A stretch of 64,000 bases of DNA from Metopolophium dirhodum (GCF_019925205.1 NC_083568.1:30688393-30752392), one strand, 5' to 3'; shown: positions 1 through 12,758, counted from the first letter of the stretch. Notes: generated from the letters alone by a model not told the origin. Made by a program: numbers and translations.

Positions 1-1122
1 TTGATGAATGAGTTATCTTTATTATATTTAAAATCATAATTGGTCTAGATTGTCTAGTCGTAGTAGAACAGACAATTTGTAAAATTCTAGTGCTTTTCCA
101 CAATAAGTCATGACAAGCTTATTTAGCTTTTTCTATTTTTTCTCTTTTTTTATCACAACTAGATTTCTTTTAGCAATCTGTAAAATAATATATAAGTTAT
201 GTTGATACTTTTATTAAATACAGAATACCTTATTATGAAATAGTAATGTAGTATATTCAAGATTCTATAAGTATCACAGTAGCCCCACATTTATGTAAAG
301 AGTGAAACCACTACATAGTTTACAATCATAGGTTTTTTTTATGGAAATTCAAGTCTTATTAATAAATATGCCAACCCTAGGTGACTTGATGACTGTGGTC
401 TCAGTTAATGTTTTTCCCATGGTTCCTTAACATTATTGTTTGTAGTCTATGTAATATGCTTGGCTGCTTGGTACCTACTATCGTAGTACTAATAGTAGAT
501 AAGTGGCTGCCAAGATATTATAGATGCAGGTCGCAGACACTTTGGTTGATGTTGAAGTCGTGGTTGTTGAATAAATAAAAGACAGATGTTGTTTATTGTG
601 AATTTTATTATATTGTTCGATAATTTTCTAAGTCCAAAATAATGTTGTACAGAGTGGCGTGAAGGTGCTTGCACTAATGGGTGGTAATACACGTCTGAAA
701 ACAGGCCGATTCGGGCTCACTTTTATATGAAGTTCCCCGTACCCCTTGCCTATAGATACTGTATCTCGGCTCACGGATGTGATTTGTGTGACCATCGTTC
801 CAGTCCACGCATTTTATGACTTCCTTATATTTGTACGTATTACTAAAATGCTAATCTAAGATTCAATTGAATAATCATTCTACTCTTTTATATTTCTATA
901 TTGAATATCGTCGCGTACAGCGTTGTAATTAAAATACTAATTCTATTATTTTATATTTTAATATTTTAATATTTTTATATATTGTCGTACACAGGACTTC
1001 CCGAGTAATTAAATTATTCAGTGAGCCAGTCTCCTTATGCTAAACAGTAGGAAATTCTATTTCCGTTTCTAATATCCGATTTATGCCGAATTACAGTATA
1101 GCTTAATTACAGTATAATATAA

Positions 1123-1374
1123 TTATGTACCTGTGGAATCTGTTTTATTGTTAAGTAGTAACTTGCTTACTACATCTACATGGTCCTTATTCAACCGAAT
1201 TTTCCATTTCTTCAAATGCAAAGCAACCTGACCGGCCGTCATCACTTGCGTGAACGTTAACTGCGCACTGGTTATCAGTATTGTTCTCAATGTTGTCATT
1301 ATTGTGTGGCTCGATTCATATATGATTAAGGCAGTGTGCAGGTCTTCAATTGGAACATCCTTTCCACAAAACAT
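1123..1374 (-). other. Conserved 83-codon ORF in each satellite monomer; possible exon fossil
   Basis: The ORF recurs at 2633, 4143 and 7216 and, shortened or fused, at 4963, 5745 and 8725. It reads open for about 25 more codons upstream of its ATG. It ends in a context that offers a splice donor (CACAG followed by GTACAT). I recognise no domain. Differences between copies (R/W, M/L, T/I, I/K) are non-synonymous, which argues against selection on the protein. It could be a duplicated exon of an unidentified gene, or chance ORF content amplified with the satellite. Confidence 0.2.
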
Positions 1375-4300
1375 GATAACATTGCGTGAACATAATGCTA
1401 TAGTTAAAGCTATGTAAGGAAACAGTGTACTGTTGTCATCGCTTGGTCACACTGCCGGTAATTATTCTTGGCACGAGACGATATTCAAACCCGTTAAATG
1501 TATCTGTGACTTGATGAATGAGTTATCTTTATTATATTTAAAATCATAATTGGTCCAGATTGTCTAGTCGTAGTAGAACAGACAATTTGTAAAATTCTAG
1601 TGCTTTTCCACAATAAGTCATGACAAGCTTATTTAGCTTTTTCTATTTTTTCTCTTTTTTTATCACAACTAGATTTCTTTTAGCAATCTGTAAAATAATA
1701 TATAAGATATGTTGATACTTTTATTAAATACAGAATACCTTATTATGAAATAGTAATGTAGTATATTCAAGATTCTATAAGTATCACAGTAGCCCCACAT
1801 TTATGTAAAGAGTGAAACCACTACATAGTTTACAATCATAGGTTTTTTTTATGGAAATTCAAGTCTTATTAATAAATATGCCAACCCTAGGTGACTGTAT
1901 GACTGTGGTCTCAGTTAATGTTTTTCCCATGGTTCCTTAACATTATTGTTTGTAGTCTATGTAATATGCTTGGCTGCTTGGTACCTACTATCGTAGTACT
2001 AATAGTAGATACGTGGCTGCCAAGATATTATAGATGCAGGTCGCAGACACTTTGGTTGATGTTGAAGTCGTGGTTGTTGAATAAATAAAAGACAGATGTT
2101 GTTTATTGTGAATTTTATTATATTGTTCGATAATTTTCTAAGTCCAAAATAATGTTGTACAGAGTGGCGTGAAGGTGCTTGCACTAATGGGTGGTAATAC
2201 ACGTCTGAAAACAGGCCGATTCGGGCTCACTTTTATATGAAGTTCCCCGTACCCCTTGCCTATAGATACTGTATCTCGGCTCACGGATGTGATTTGTGTG
2301 ACCATCGTTCCAGTCCACGCATTTTATGACCTCCTTATATTTGTACGTATTACTAAAATGCTAATCTATGATTCAATTGAATAATCATTCTACTCTTTTA
2401 TATTTCTATATTGAATATCGTCGCGTACAGCGTTGTAATTAAAATACTAATTCTATTATTTTATATTTTAATATTTTAATATTTTTATATATTGTCGTAC
2501 ACAGGACTTCCCGAGTAATTAAATTATTCAGTGAGCCAGTCTCCTTATGCTAAACAGTAGGAAATTCTATTTCCGTTTCTAATATCCGATTTATGCCGAA
2601 TTACAGTATAGCTTAATTACAGTAGAATATAATTATGTACCTGTGGAATCTGTTTTATTGTTAAGTAGTAACTTGCTTACTACATCTACATGGTCCTTAT
2701 TCAACCAAATTTTCCATTTCTTCAAATGCAAAGCAACCTGACCGGCCGTCAACACTTGCGTGAACGTTAACTGCGCACTGGTTATCAGTATTGTTCTCAA
2801 TGTTGTCATTATTGTGTGGCTCGATTCATATATGATTAAGGCAGTGTGCAGGTCTTCAATTGGAACATCCTTTCCACAAAACATGATAACATTGCGTGAA
2901 CATAATGCTATAGTTAAAGCTATGTAAGGAAACAGTGTACTGTTGTCATCGCTTGGTCACACTGCCGGTAATTATTCTTGGCACGAGACGATATTCAAAC
3001 CCGTTAAATGTATCTGTGACTTGATGAATGAGTTATCTTTATTATATTTAAAATCATAATTGGTCCAGATTGTCTAGTCGTAGTAGAACAGACAATTTGT
3101 AAAATTCTAGTGCTTTTCCACAATAAGTCATGACAAGCTTATTTAGCTTTTTCTATTTTTTCTCTTTTTTTATCACAACTAGATTTCTTTTAGCAATCTG
3201 TAAAATAATATATAAGATATGTTGATACTTTTATTAAATACAGAATACCTTATTATGAAATAGTAATGTAGTATATTCAAGATTCTATAAGTATCACAGT
3301 AGCCCCACATTTATGTAAAGAGTGAAACCACTACATAGTTTACAATCATAGGTTTTTTTTATGGAAATTCAAGTCTTATTAATAAATATGCCAACCCTAG
3401 GTGACTGTATGACTGTGGTCTCAGTTAATGTTTTTCCCATGGTTCCTTAACATTATTGTTTGTAGTCTATGTAATATGCTTGGCTGCTTGGTACCTACTA
3501 TCGTAGTACTAATAGTAGATACGTGGCTGCCAAGATATTATAGATGCAGGTCGCAGACACTTTGGTTGATGTTGAAGTCGTGGTTGTTGAATAAATAAAA
3601 GACAGATGTTGTTTATTGTGAATTTTATTATATTGTTCGATAATTTTCTAAGTCCAAAATAATGTTGTACAGAGTGGCGTGAAGGTGCTTGCACTAATGG
3701 GTGGTAATACACGTCTGAAAACAGGCCGATTCGGGCTCACTTTTATATGAAGTTCCCCGTACCCCTTGCCTATAGATACTGTATCTCGGCTCACGGATGT
3801 GATTTGTGTGACCATCGTTCCAGTCCACGCATTTTATGACCTCCTTATATTTGTACGTATTACTAAAATGCTAATCTATGATTCAATTGAATAATCATTC
3901 TACTCTTTTATATTTCTATATTGAATATCGTCGCGTACAGCGTTGTAATTAAAATACTAATTCTATTATTTTATATTTTAATATTTTAATATTTTTATAT
4001 ATTGTCGTACACAGGACTTCCCGAGTAATTAAATTATTCAGTGAGCCAGTCTCCTTATGCTAAACAGTAGGAAATTCTATTTCCGTTTCTAATATCCGAT
4101 TTATGCCGAATTACAGTATAGCTTAATTACAGTAGAATATAATTATGTACCTGTGGAATCTGTTTTATTGTTAAGTAGTAACTTGCTTACTACATCTACA
4201 TGGTCCTTATTCAACCAAATTTTCCATTTCTTCAAATGCAAAGCAACCTGACCGGCCGTCAACACTTGCGTGAACGTTAACTGCGCACTGGTTATCAGTA

Positions 4301-4530
4301 TTGTTCTCAATGTTGTCATTATTGTGTGGCTCGATTCATATATGATTAAGGCAGTGTGCAGGTCTTCAATTGGAACATCCTTTCCACAAAACATGATAAC
4401 ATTGCGTGAACATAATGCTATAGTTAAAGCTATGTAAGGAAACAGTGTACTGTTGTCATCGCTTGGTCACACTGCCGGTAATTATTCTTGGCACGAGACG
4501 ATATTCAAACCCGTTAAATGTATCTGTGAC

Positions 4531-6093
4531 TTGATGAATGAGTTATCTTTATTATATTTAAAATCATAATTGGTCCAGATTGTCTAGTCGTAGTAGAACA
4601 GACAATTTGTAAAATTCTAGTGCTTTTCCACAATAAGTCATGACAAGCTTATTTAGCTTTTTCTATTTTTTCTCTTTTTTTATCACAACTAGATTTCTTT
4701 TAGCAATCTGTAAAATAATATATAAGATATGTTGATACTTTTATTAAATACAGAATACCTTATTATGAAATAGTAATGTAGTATATTCAAGATTCTATAA
4801 GTATCACAGTAGCCCCACATTTATGTAAAGAGTGAAACCACTACATAGTTTACAATCATAGGTTTTTTTTATGGAAATTCAAGTCTTATTAATAAATATG
4901 CCAACCCTAGGTGACTTGATGACTGTGGTCTCAGTTAATGTTTTTCCCATGGTTCCTTAACATTATTGTTTGTAGTCTACATGGTCCTTATTCAACCGAA
5001 TTTTCCATTTCTTCAAATGCAAAGCAACCTGACCGGCCGTCATCACTTGCGTGAACGTTAACTGCGCACTGGTTATCAGTATTATTCTCAATGTTGTCAT
5101 TATTGTGTGGCTCGATTCATATATGATTAAGGCAGTGTGCAGGTCTTCAATTGGAACATCCTTTCCACAAAACATGATAACATTGCGTGAACATAATGCT
5201 ATAGTTAAAGCTATGTAAGGAAACAGTGTACTGTTGTCATCGCTTGGTCACACTGCCGGTAATTATTCTTGGCACGAGACGATATTCAAACCCGTTAAAT
5301 GTATCTGTGACTTGATGAATGAGTTATCTTTATTATATTTAAAATCATAATTGGTCCAGATTGTCTAGTCGTAGTAGAACAGACAATTTGTAAAATTCTA
5401 GTGCTTTTCCACAATAAGTCATGACAAGCTTATTTAGCTTTTTCTATTTTTTCTCTTTTTTTATCACAACTAGATTTCTTTTAGCAATCTGTAAAATAAT
5501 ATATAAGATATGTTGATACTTTTATTAAATACAGAATACCTTATTATGAAATTGTAATGTAGTATATTTAAGATTCTATAAATATTACAGTAGCCCCACA
5601 TTTATGTAAAGAGTGAAAACACTACATAGTTTACAATCATAGGTTTTTTTTTTGGGAAATTCAAGTCTTATTAATAAATATGCCAACCCTAGGTGACTTG
5701 ATGAGTGTGGTCTCAGTTAATGTTTTTCCCATGGTTCCTTAACATTATTGTTTGTAGTCTACATGGTCCTTATTCAACCGAATTTTCCATTTCTTCAAAT
5801 GCAAAGCAACCTGACCGGCCGTCATCACTTGCGTGAACGTTAACTGCGCACTGGTTTTCAGTATCGTTCTCAATGTTGTCATTATTGTGTGGCTCGATTC
5901 ATATATGATTAAGGCAGTGTGCAGGTCTTCAATTGGAACATCCTTTCCACAAAACATGATAACATTGCGTGAACATAATGCTATAGTTAAAGCTATGTAA
6001 GGAAACAGTGTACTGTTGTCATCGCTTGGTCACACTGCCGGTAATTATTCTTGGCACGAGACGATATTCAAACCCGTTAAATGTATCTGTGAC
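4531..6093. repeat. Two short (781/782 bp) satellite monomers
   Basis: These two adjacent monomers lack the segment between the sequence GTAGTCTA and the sequence CTACATGG of the long monomer. The deletion ends share the trinucleotide CTA, consistent with one microhomology deletion followed by tandem amplification. The second short unit shares private variants with the start of the long unit that follows at 6094. Confidence 0.9.
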
Positions 6094-9000
6094 TTGATGA
6101 ATGAGTTATCTTTATTATATTTAAAATCATAATTGGTCCAGATTGTCTAGTCGTAGTAGAACAGACAATTTGTAAAATTCTAGTGCTTTTCCACAATAAG
6201 TCATGACAAGCTTATTTAGCTTTTTCTATTTTTTCTCTTTTTTTATCACAACTAGATTTCTTTTAGCAATCTGTAAAATAATATATAAGATATGTTGATA
6301 CTTTTATTAAATACAGAATACCTTATTATGAAATTGTAATGTAGTATATTTAAGATTCTATAAATATTACAGTAGCCCCACATTTATGTAATGAGTGAAA
6401 ACACTACATAGTTTACAATCATAGGGTTTTTTTTGGGAAATTCAAGTCTTATTAATAAATATGCCAACCCTAGGTGACTTGATGAGTGTGGTCTCAGTTA
6501 ATGTTTTTCCCATGGTTCCTTAACATTATTGTTTGTAGTCTATGTAATATGCTTGGCTGCTTGGTACCTACTATCGTAGTACTAATAGTAGATAAGTGGC
6601 TGCCAAGATATTATAGATGCAGGTCGCAGACACTTTGGTTGATGTTGAAGTCGTGGTTGTTGAATAAATAAAAGACAGATGTTGTTTATTGTGAATTTTA
6701 TTATATTGTTCGATAATTTTCTAAGTCCAAAATAATGTTGTACAGAGTGGCGTGAAGGTGCTTGCACTAATGGGTGGTAATACACGTCTGAAAACAGGCC
6801 GATTCGGGCTCACTTTTATATGAAGTTCCCCGTACCCCTTGCCTATAGATACTGTATCTCGGCTCACGGATGTGATTTGTGTGACCATCGTTCCAGTCCA
6901 CGCATTTTATGACCTCCTTATATTTGTACGTATTACTAAAATGCTAATCTATGATTCAATTGAATAATCATTCTACTCTTTTATATTTCTATATTGAATA
7001 TCGTCGCGTACAGCGTTGTAATTAAAATACTAATTCTATTATTTTATATTTTAATATTTTAATATTTTTATATATTGTCGTACACAGGACTTCCCGAGTA
7101 ATTAAATTATTCAGTGAGCCAGTCTCCTTATGCTAAACAGTAGGAAATTCTATTTCCGTTTCTAATATCCGATTTATGCCGAATTACAGTATAGCTTAAT
7201 TACAGTATAATATAATTATGTACCTGTGGAATCTGTTTTATTGTTAAGTAGTAACTTGCTTACTACATCTACATGGTCCTTATTCAACCAAATTTTCCAT
7301 TTCTTCAAATGCAAAGCAACCTGACCGGCCGTCATCACTTGCGTGAACGTTAACTGCGCACTGGTTATCAGTATTGTTCTCAATGTTGTCATTATTGTGT
7401 GGCTCGATTCATATATGATTAAGGCAGTGTGCAGGTCTTCAATTGGAACATCCTTTCCACAAAACATGATAACATTGCGTGAACATAATGCTATAGTTAA
7501 AGCTATGTAAGGAAACAGTGTACTGTTGTCATCGCTTGGTCACACTGCCGGTAATTATTCTTGGCACGAGACGATATTCAAACCCGTTAAATGTATCTGT
7601 GACTTGATGAATGAGTTATCTTTATTATATTTAAAATCATAATTGGTCTAGATTGTCTAGTCGTAGTAGAACAGACAATTTGTAAAATTCTAGTGCTTTT
7701 CCACAATAAGTCATGACAAGCTTATTTAGCTTTTTCTATTTTTTCTCTTTTTTTATCACAACTAGATTTCTTTTAGCAATCTGTAAAATAATATATAAGT
7801 TATGTTGATACTTTTATTAAATACAGAATACCTTATTATGAAATAGTAATGTAGTATATTCAAGATTCTATAAGTATCACAGTAGCCCCACATTTATGTA
7901 AAGAGTGAAACCACTACATAGTTTACAATCATAGGTTTTTTTTATGGAAATTCAAGTCTTATTAATAAATATGCCAACCCTAGGTGACTTGATGACTGTG
8001 GTCTCAGTTAATGTTTTTCCCATGGTTCCTTAACATTATTGTTTGTAGTCTATGTAATATGCTTGGCTGCTTGGTACCTACTATCGTAGTACTAATAGTA
8101 GATAAGTGGCTGCCAAGATATTATAGATGCAGGTCGCAGACACTTTGGTTGATGTTGAAGTCGTGGTTGTTGAATAAATAAAAGACAGATGTTGTTTATT
8201 GTGAATTTTATTATATTGTTCGATAATTTTCTAAGTCCAAAATAATGTTGTACAGAGTGGCGTGAAGGTGCTTGCACTAATGGGTGGTAATACACGTCTG
8301 AAAACAGGCCGATTCGGGCTCACTTTTATATGAAGTTCCCCGTACCCCTTGCCTATAGATACTGTATCTCGGCTCACGGATGTGATTTGTGTGACCATCG
8401 TTCCAGTCCACGCATTTTATGACTTCCTTATATTTGTACGTATTACTAAAATGCTAATCTATGATTCAATTGAATAATCATTCTACTCTTTTATATTTCT
8501 ATATTGAATATCGTCGCGTACAGCGTTGTAATTAAAATACTAATTCTATTATTTTATATTTAATATTTTAATATTTTTATATATTGTCGTACACAGGACT
8601 TCCCGAGTAATTAAATTATTCAGTGAGCCAGTCTCCTTATGCTAAACAGTAGGAAATTCTATTTCCGTTTCTAATATCCGATTTATGCCGAATTACAGTA
8701 TAGCTTAATTACAGTATAATATAATTATGTACCTGTGGAATCTGTTTTATTGTTAAGTAGTAACTTGCTTACTACATCTACATGGTCCTTATTCAACCGA
8801 ATTTTCCATTTCTTCAAATGCAAAGCAACCTGACCGGCCGTCATCACTTGCGTGAACGTTAACTGCGCACTGGTTATCAGTATTGTTCTCAATGTTGTCA
8901 TTATTGTGTGGCTCGATTCATATATGATTAAGAGGACGCCACACGGGCAAACGAAACCATGCAATGACCAAGAGAATGCGCTGTTAGGTGTTTTCGTGAT

Positions 9001-9500
9001 CCGCAAGCACGCGACGTTCAAGCCGCGCCCACTACACACAGCCGTGTAACGACCGACGAATTGCTCGTTCGGGAGCGTTGTTTATTATCTTATGAACGTT
9101 CGTCCGTGATGTGTCGAATCGAAATAAAATGCATACACCTAAATTCATTGCCACCATAATATTTTAAATATTCGCTCTTATGCACTAACCATCTTTTAAT
9201 TAAAGCCACTGTCTGCCCAATTGTATACCTATTTGTATATAACAATATTATGTTGCCAAGAAAATCTAGTTTCTACCGTACCTTTAATTGTAGTACTATT
9301 AGTACTAACATTTTAGGTATTCGAGTTGACAATATTTTACACGTACAATAACTTACGATTTACATTTTGTTTGTAAAAATATCAATATAGACATAACTAT
9401 TATGTATTTAATTTTTATACTTACCCATATTTTCGAATGTATTACCATAAAACCATTGATTATAATACATATTATTATTTATATTATTCTATATTACACT

Positions 9501-9765
9501 GAGGACGCTAAACCAGCGAAAATAACGTACAAAAACATGCCAATTTTGTTCCAATAATACGGCCAACTGAATGGTTTTAGAGCAAAATACCTTAATTAAA
9601 AGTTTTAGAAGAGAGTTATATCGGATGACGTATAAGACTCGATTTTTGATATTTTAATTTTTTATACCAATTATTCGCAAGTAAAAAACTGAAAACGCAA
9701 AACGATTTTATCGATTTTGAGAATGAAATATCGAAAATCAAGTCTTATACGTCACTCGGTATAAC
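9501..9765 (+). repeat. Arm of a palindromic TTAA-type MITE
   Basis: The sequence starts GAGGACGCTAAACCAGCG and then matches, with few differences, the reverse complement of the right end of the 5.4-kb element, including the blocks CCAATTTTGTTCCAATAATA and CGTATAAGACTCGATTTT. It stops within the second arm. It may be an internal duplication of the element end or a truncated related MITE. Confidence 0.7.
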
Positions 9766-10285
9766 TATTCTTACATTTTAATCAGCCATAAATAAACTAC
9801 TTGAATTGGATTTACAACTTACTGAGTTGCAATCTAAGAAATTAAAAAATAAAAAAATTGCGTTTGTCATTAGACATTTGGTTATTATCAAACGCATTAA
9901 AAAGTTAATAATTTAGAATGCTTAATAAGTATATTATGAAAATAATATACTAATTATAATACAATACAATATTAGTCTATATAATATCAATTATAATATA
10001 ATAATAATATCATTGTAACAAACAATATTCAATATCCCGCGCGTTATCGAATACATTTTACTGATCAGTACTTCATAGTACACCATCGAATGCAAGCCTT
10101 CAAGATAGAATAAACAATTTTTTTGTACGTTATAATACACAGTGTTTCGACAATCCTTTATTTTCCGTGTTTATTTGAATAGTTTCTTATAAACATATAA
10201 CGCCATTCTACTACTTTAAGTTAAAAGATCAACGGACTTTGGTATTCGACAGCATTCGTCAAGCAAAATTCAAACATTGAAACAG

Positions 10286-10888
10286 GTAAGAAAATTGATT
10301 TTATTTACCAATTTTTTTTTAAAATTCAATTCTTAATTAATTTTGGTACTTCAATCAGAGTTGAGCAAAATATTATCTAGATAATTATTCGAATGAAAAA
10401 TTAGTCGAATCATTTGTTATTCGAATAATATTGTTTTCAAATTATTCGAATAATTGTAAAATTATAATTATCAAAATAATTTTTTATTCGAATAAAATAT
10501 TATCAAAATAATCATCTAAATAAAATTGTATTCGAACGATGATGCCAAACTCTGATTTCAATATTAATTGTTATACATGTCGATCCCACAATTGGGGCCT
10601 GATTTATAGAAATTGGTGACTCTTTATATACTTATACCTAGATTTCCTAGGTTTTTCTTTAGAGGTGTTTTTCATAAATAAATTTAATTTTTTACAAGTA
10701 AAACAAACAAAGCCAAATATACTGAAAAATATAAAAAGAAAAATGCAACAAATTTTCATATTATTAAATTAAATTTTATGTTTAAAAAAATGTAATCATG
10801 ACCTTAGTGTTATTGATATTATTGTATTATCATTATTTGTTCATACTTATTACACATGATCTAAATTTACTTTATCTTATTATTGTAG
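10286..10888 (+). other. Probable 5'-leader intron of the envelope-like gene
   Basis: A strong donor (AACAG before GTAAGA) and an acceptor preceded by a T-rich tract (TTATTGTAG) bracket 603 bp just upstream of the envelope ORF. Splicing would join a non-coding leader ending at 10285 to a short leader that starts the ORF at 10952. Errantivirus-type env genes are expressed from spliced RNA, so this could be either a viral relic or an acquired host-style leader. A 199-bp hAT MITE sits inside the intron. Confidence 0.5.
10356..10554. mobile_element. hAT-type MITE with TTCGAA palindrome array
   Basis: It starts CAGAGTT and ends AACTCTG, flanked by ACTTCAAT (10348-10355) and ATTTCAAT (10555-10562), an 8-bp duplication with one mismatch. 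The 199-bp interior is mostly repeated ATTCGAATAAT-like palindromes. No ORF. Confidence 0.75.
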
Positions 10889-10951
10889 ACATACGATCAT
10901 AGTACGTCAAATATAATTATTGGACACAGAAGAAAAAAAGTAAAAAAAAAA

Positions 10952-12442
10952 ATGGACTTTCAGAAGGTCGTTTATCAAATACTGCTGTTGTTATTTACCA
11001 TAGAAATTTCTACGACGTTTGGTAACCATGAAGAAGACTTGTTCGAATTAACATCAACCAGCGATAGCCCGGGTTTGCAGTACGAACTCATAGGTAATGG
11101 TAGAGCTTGCGGAAGTAGTTGGACAGTAAACACATATATGGATTTAAAATTTTTAAATAACAGTCTTAGAAATATTAGACAAATGTTAAACTCAATTGAA
11201 CTAATTGCGTTCAAAGACATTTCTATAACTTTGTATCAGTTAAAAAAACACGCGAACAGATTGGAAAACGAGATAGGTTTAATTGTACAAATGGGTAGAC
11301 ATAACAAAAAAGTTAAGCGATCTATTAAGTTTGGGGGTACGGCATTAAAATGGATGTTTGGAGTAGCCGATGCTGACGATGTACGAAGATATGATAGTAC
11401 GATCGATAAATTAGAAAACAATGAGAAAGATGTTATGCGTATTGTTCATGATCAGATATCTATACTAAAAAGCACAATAATTAATTTTAATGATTCCGTT
11501 ACATCATTTAATGAAAATAAGAAAATATTTGATGCAAATATGAAAGAAGGCGAGAAAAAAGTGAACGAATTGATTATTGAGATAGCTAAGGAAGACAGAA
11601 AAATCATTATTCTGAGTTCGATAACTCTTTTAGAAAACACTATATTTGAATTGGACATGTTTATTAGTAGGTTGCAAAGAGTAATTTCTAACGTACAGAA
11701 TAATGTAGTAGATGCGTTTATAATAACACCTGACCAATTGCTTTCGGAAATAAAAAATATTCAGAGTATACTCCCGGATGATTTGAAAATCCCTGTTAAA
11801 TTTGACGAGGATAATATTCAAGAAATATTCAAAATATTAAGTATTGAAATGCACACAATAAATGACAGATTTATTTTTTCTTTAAAATTTCCTCTGTGCC
11901 TTATAGAAAATTTCAACGTTTATTACATATTACCTATTTACATTCCAATTAATGAACATGGTCAATTTCTGCATATGACTAAAAATTCTATGTATTTGTT
12001 AATGGACAAAATAATGACCAAATATTTTATATGGCCAGATTTAAATAACTGTAAAGTAGTGGATAAAATATTTGTTTGTGGATTTAATGAAATTATACAT
12101 AATTGTGACACGGACCCCACATGTGTAACAGAATTACTAAAAAATTCTTTAACTAAACCACCTCAATGTGATACTTATATCTCTGAATTCAAAACAGAAA
12201 TGTGGTATCCCTCATTTTTCAAAAATCATTGGTTTTTCGTATGTGAAAAACCCACTACAATTACTATAATTTGTAATAAACAGTCTTTCACTCAAAAAAT
12301 TAAAGTTAAAAGTTCTGGAAAGTTATACTTGAAGTCTGGGTGTATTGCTTACACCTCGAAAGGTGTACTAAAAACTGAACAAGTATTAAATCAAACATAT
12401 TTCTCAATTCCTGATTCCAGTAGACTTATCTCTTACAAATGA
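10952..12442 (+). CDS. Baculovirus-F / errantivirus-type envelope fusion protein (ectodomain ORF)
   Basis: This 496-residue ORF has the layout of insect F-type class I fusion proteins. A hydrophobic signal peptide occupies residues 1-24 and a short N-terminal (F2-like) part follows. A basic furin-like site KKVKR ends at residue 123. A glycine-rich fusion peptide and the conserved block ALKWMFG...DADD come next, and then long helical heptad-like stretches and a cysteine-rich membrane-proximal half with N-glycosylation sequons. Family members mediate membrane fusion of baculoviruses and of gypsy-type insect retroviruses; some insect genomes keep domesticated copies. The ORF stops before any membrane anchor; the matching anchor lies directly downstream in another frame. 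The start codon is the first ATG after the putative acceptor at 10888. No gag, pol or LTR flanks it. Whether it is expressed cannot be seen. Confidence 0.85.
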   Translation: MDFQKVVYQILLLLFTIEISTTFGNHEEDLFELTSTSDSPGLQYELIGNGRACGSSWTVNTYMDLKFLNNSLRNIRQMLNSIELIAFKDISITLYQLKKHANRLENEIGLIVQMGRHNKKVKRSIKFGGTALKWMFGVADADDVRRYDSTIDKLENNEKDVMRIVHDQISILKSTIINFNDSVTSFNENKKIFDANMKEGEKKVNELIIEIAKEDRKIIILSSITLLENTIFELDMFISRLQRVISNVQNNVVDAFIITPDQLLSEIKNIQSILPDDLKIPVKFDEDNIQEIFKILSIEMHTINDRFIFSLKFPLCLIENFNVYYILPIYIPINEHGQFLHMTKNSMYLLMDKIMTKYFIWPDLNNCKVVDKIFVCGFNEIIHNCDTDPTCVTELLKNSLTKPPQCDTYISEFKTEMWYPSFFKNHWFFVCEKPTTITIICNKQSFTQKIKVKSSGKLYLKSGCIAYTSKGVLKTEQVLNQTYFSIPDSSRLISYK

Positions 12443-12455
12443 TTCATGCTGTAAT

Positions 12456-12758
12456 GTATTCAATTTTTCTAATCAGGCCTATCCCAAACCTATCCACTTC
12501 GATGAAATAAAAAATATTAAATTTAATAAAGATGCGTTCAATACAATAAATAAACAATTAGACCAACAAGATATGTTAATAAATTCGCTTATTGTAGATA
12601 AAACGTATGAATTTATATACACAAACAAATATTTAGTTGTCATAATAATAGTTTTTTTAATATATTTTATAGCAAAATTTTATTTAAATAGGAAAGCAAA
12701 AAAATTAGCTATAGAAAACATTAATTTAAGTTACAATCCTCCAAGTTCTAAAAATTAA
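12456..12758 (+). pseudogene. Displaced C-terminal part of the envelope protein with membrane anchor
   Basis: After the stop at 12440-12442, a different frame (codons in register with 12573) reads a paired-cysteine segment typical of F-type envelope proteins, then a membrane-proximal stretch, a strongly hydrophobic segment around 12630-12690 and a short lysine-rich cytoplasmic tail ending at 12758. This is the expected C-terminus of the upstream ORF, so a single small indel near 12420-12440 separates ectodomain and anchor. An AG preceded by a T-rich tract at about 12476 leaves a small unverified intron as an alternative explanation. As it stands, the product would be soluble. Confidence 0.75.

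Larger units (their letters stand above)
1..8931. repeat. Satellite array, 1510-bp monomer with 782-bp short variant
   Basis: Near-identical head-to-tail units start at 1, 1511, 3021, 4531, 5312, 6094 and 7604. Units 1, 2, 3 and 6 are 1510 bp. Units 4 and 5 are 781 and 782 bp because the same internal block of about 728 bp is missing. Unit 7 is cut at 8931 by a transposon and resumes at 14352. Units 2 and 3 look identical by eye. Unit 7 shares diagnostic variants with unit 1, which implies a six-unit higher-order repeat of about 7603 bp. Each full unit repeats the same short ORFs, but differences between units change amino acids freely, so I see no sign of coding constraint. The array runs off the left edge. 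Confidence 0.95.

Noticed and set aside
489..692. Recurring minus-strand 67-codon ORF in the satellite
   Set aside because: No domain and no splice or start context; repeated only because the monomer is repeated.
6486..6671. Plus-strand 61-codon ORF in one satellite monomer
   Set aside because: Its start exists only through a single variant in one unit and the frame is not kept in other units.
1..8931. CRISPR array or rDNA-like repeat
   Set aside because: The units are 1510 bp with no short spacers, and there is no rRNA-like sequence.
10952..12758. Complete endogenous retrovirus
   Set aside because: No LTRs, primer site, gag or pol are present around the envelope gene; only the env part is seen.
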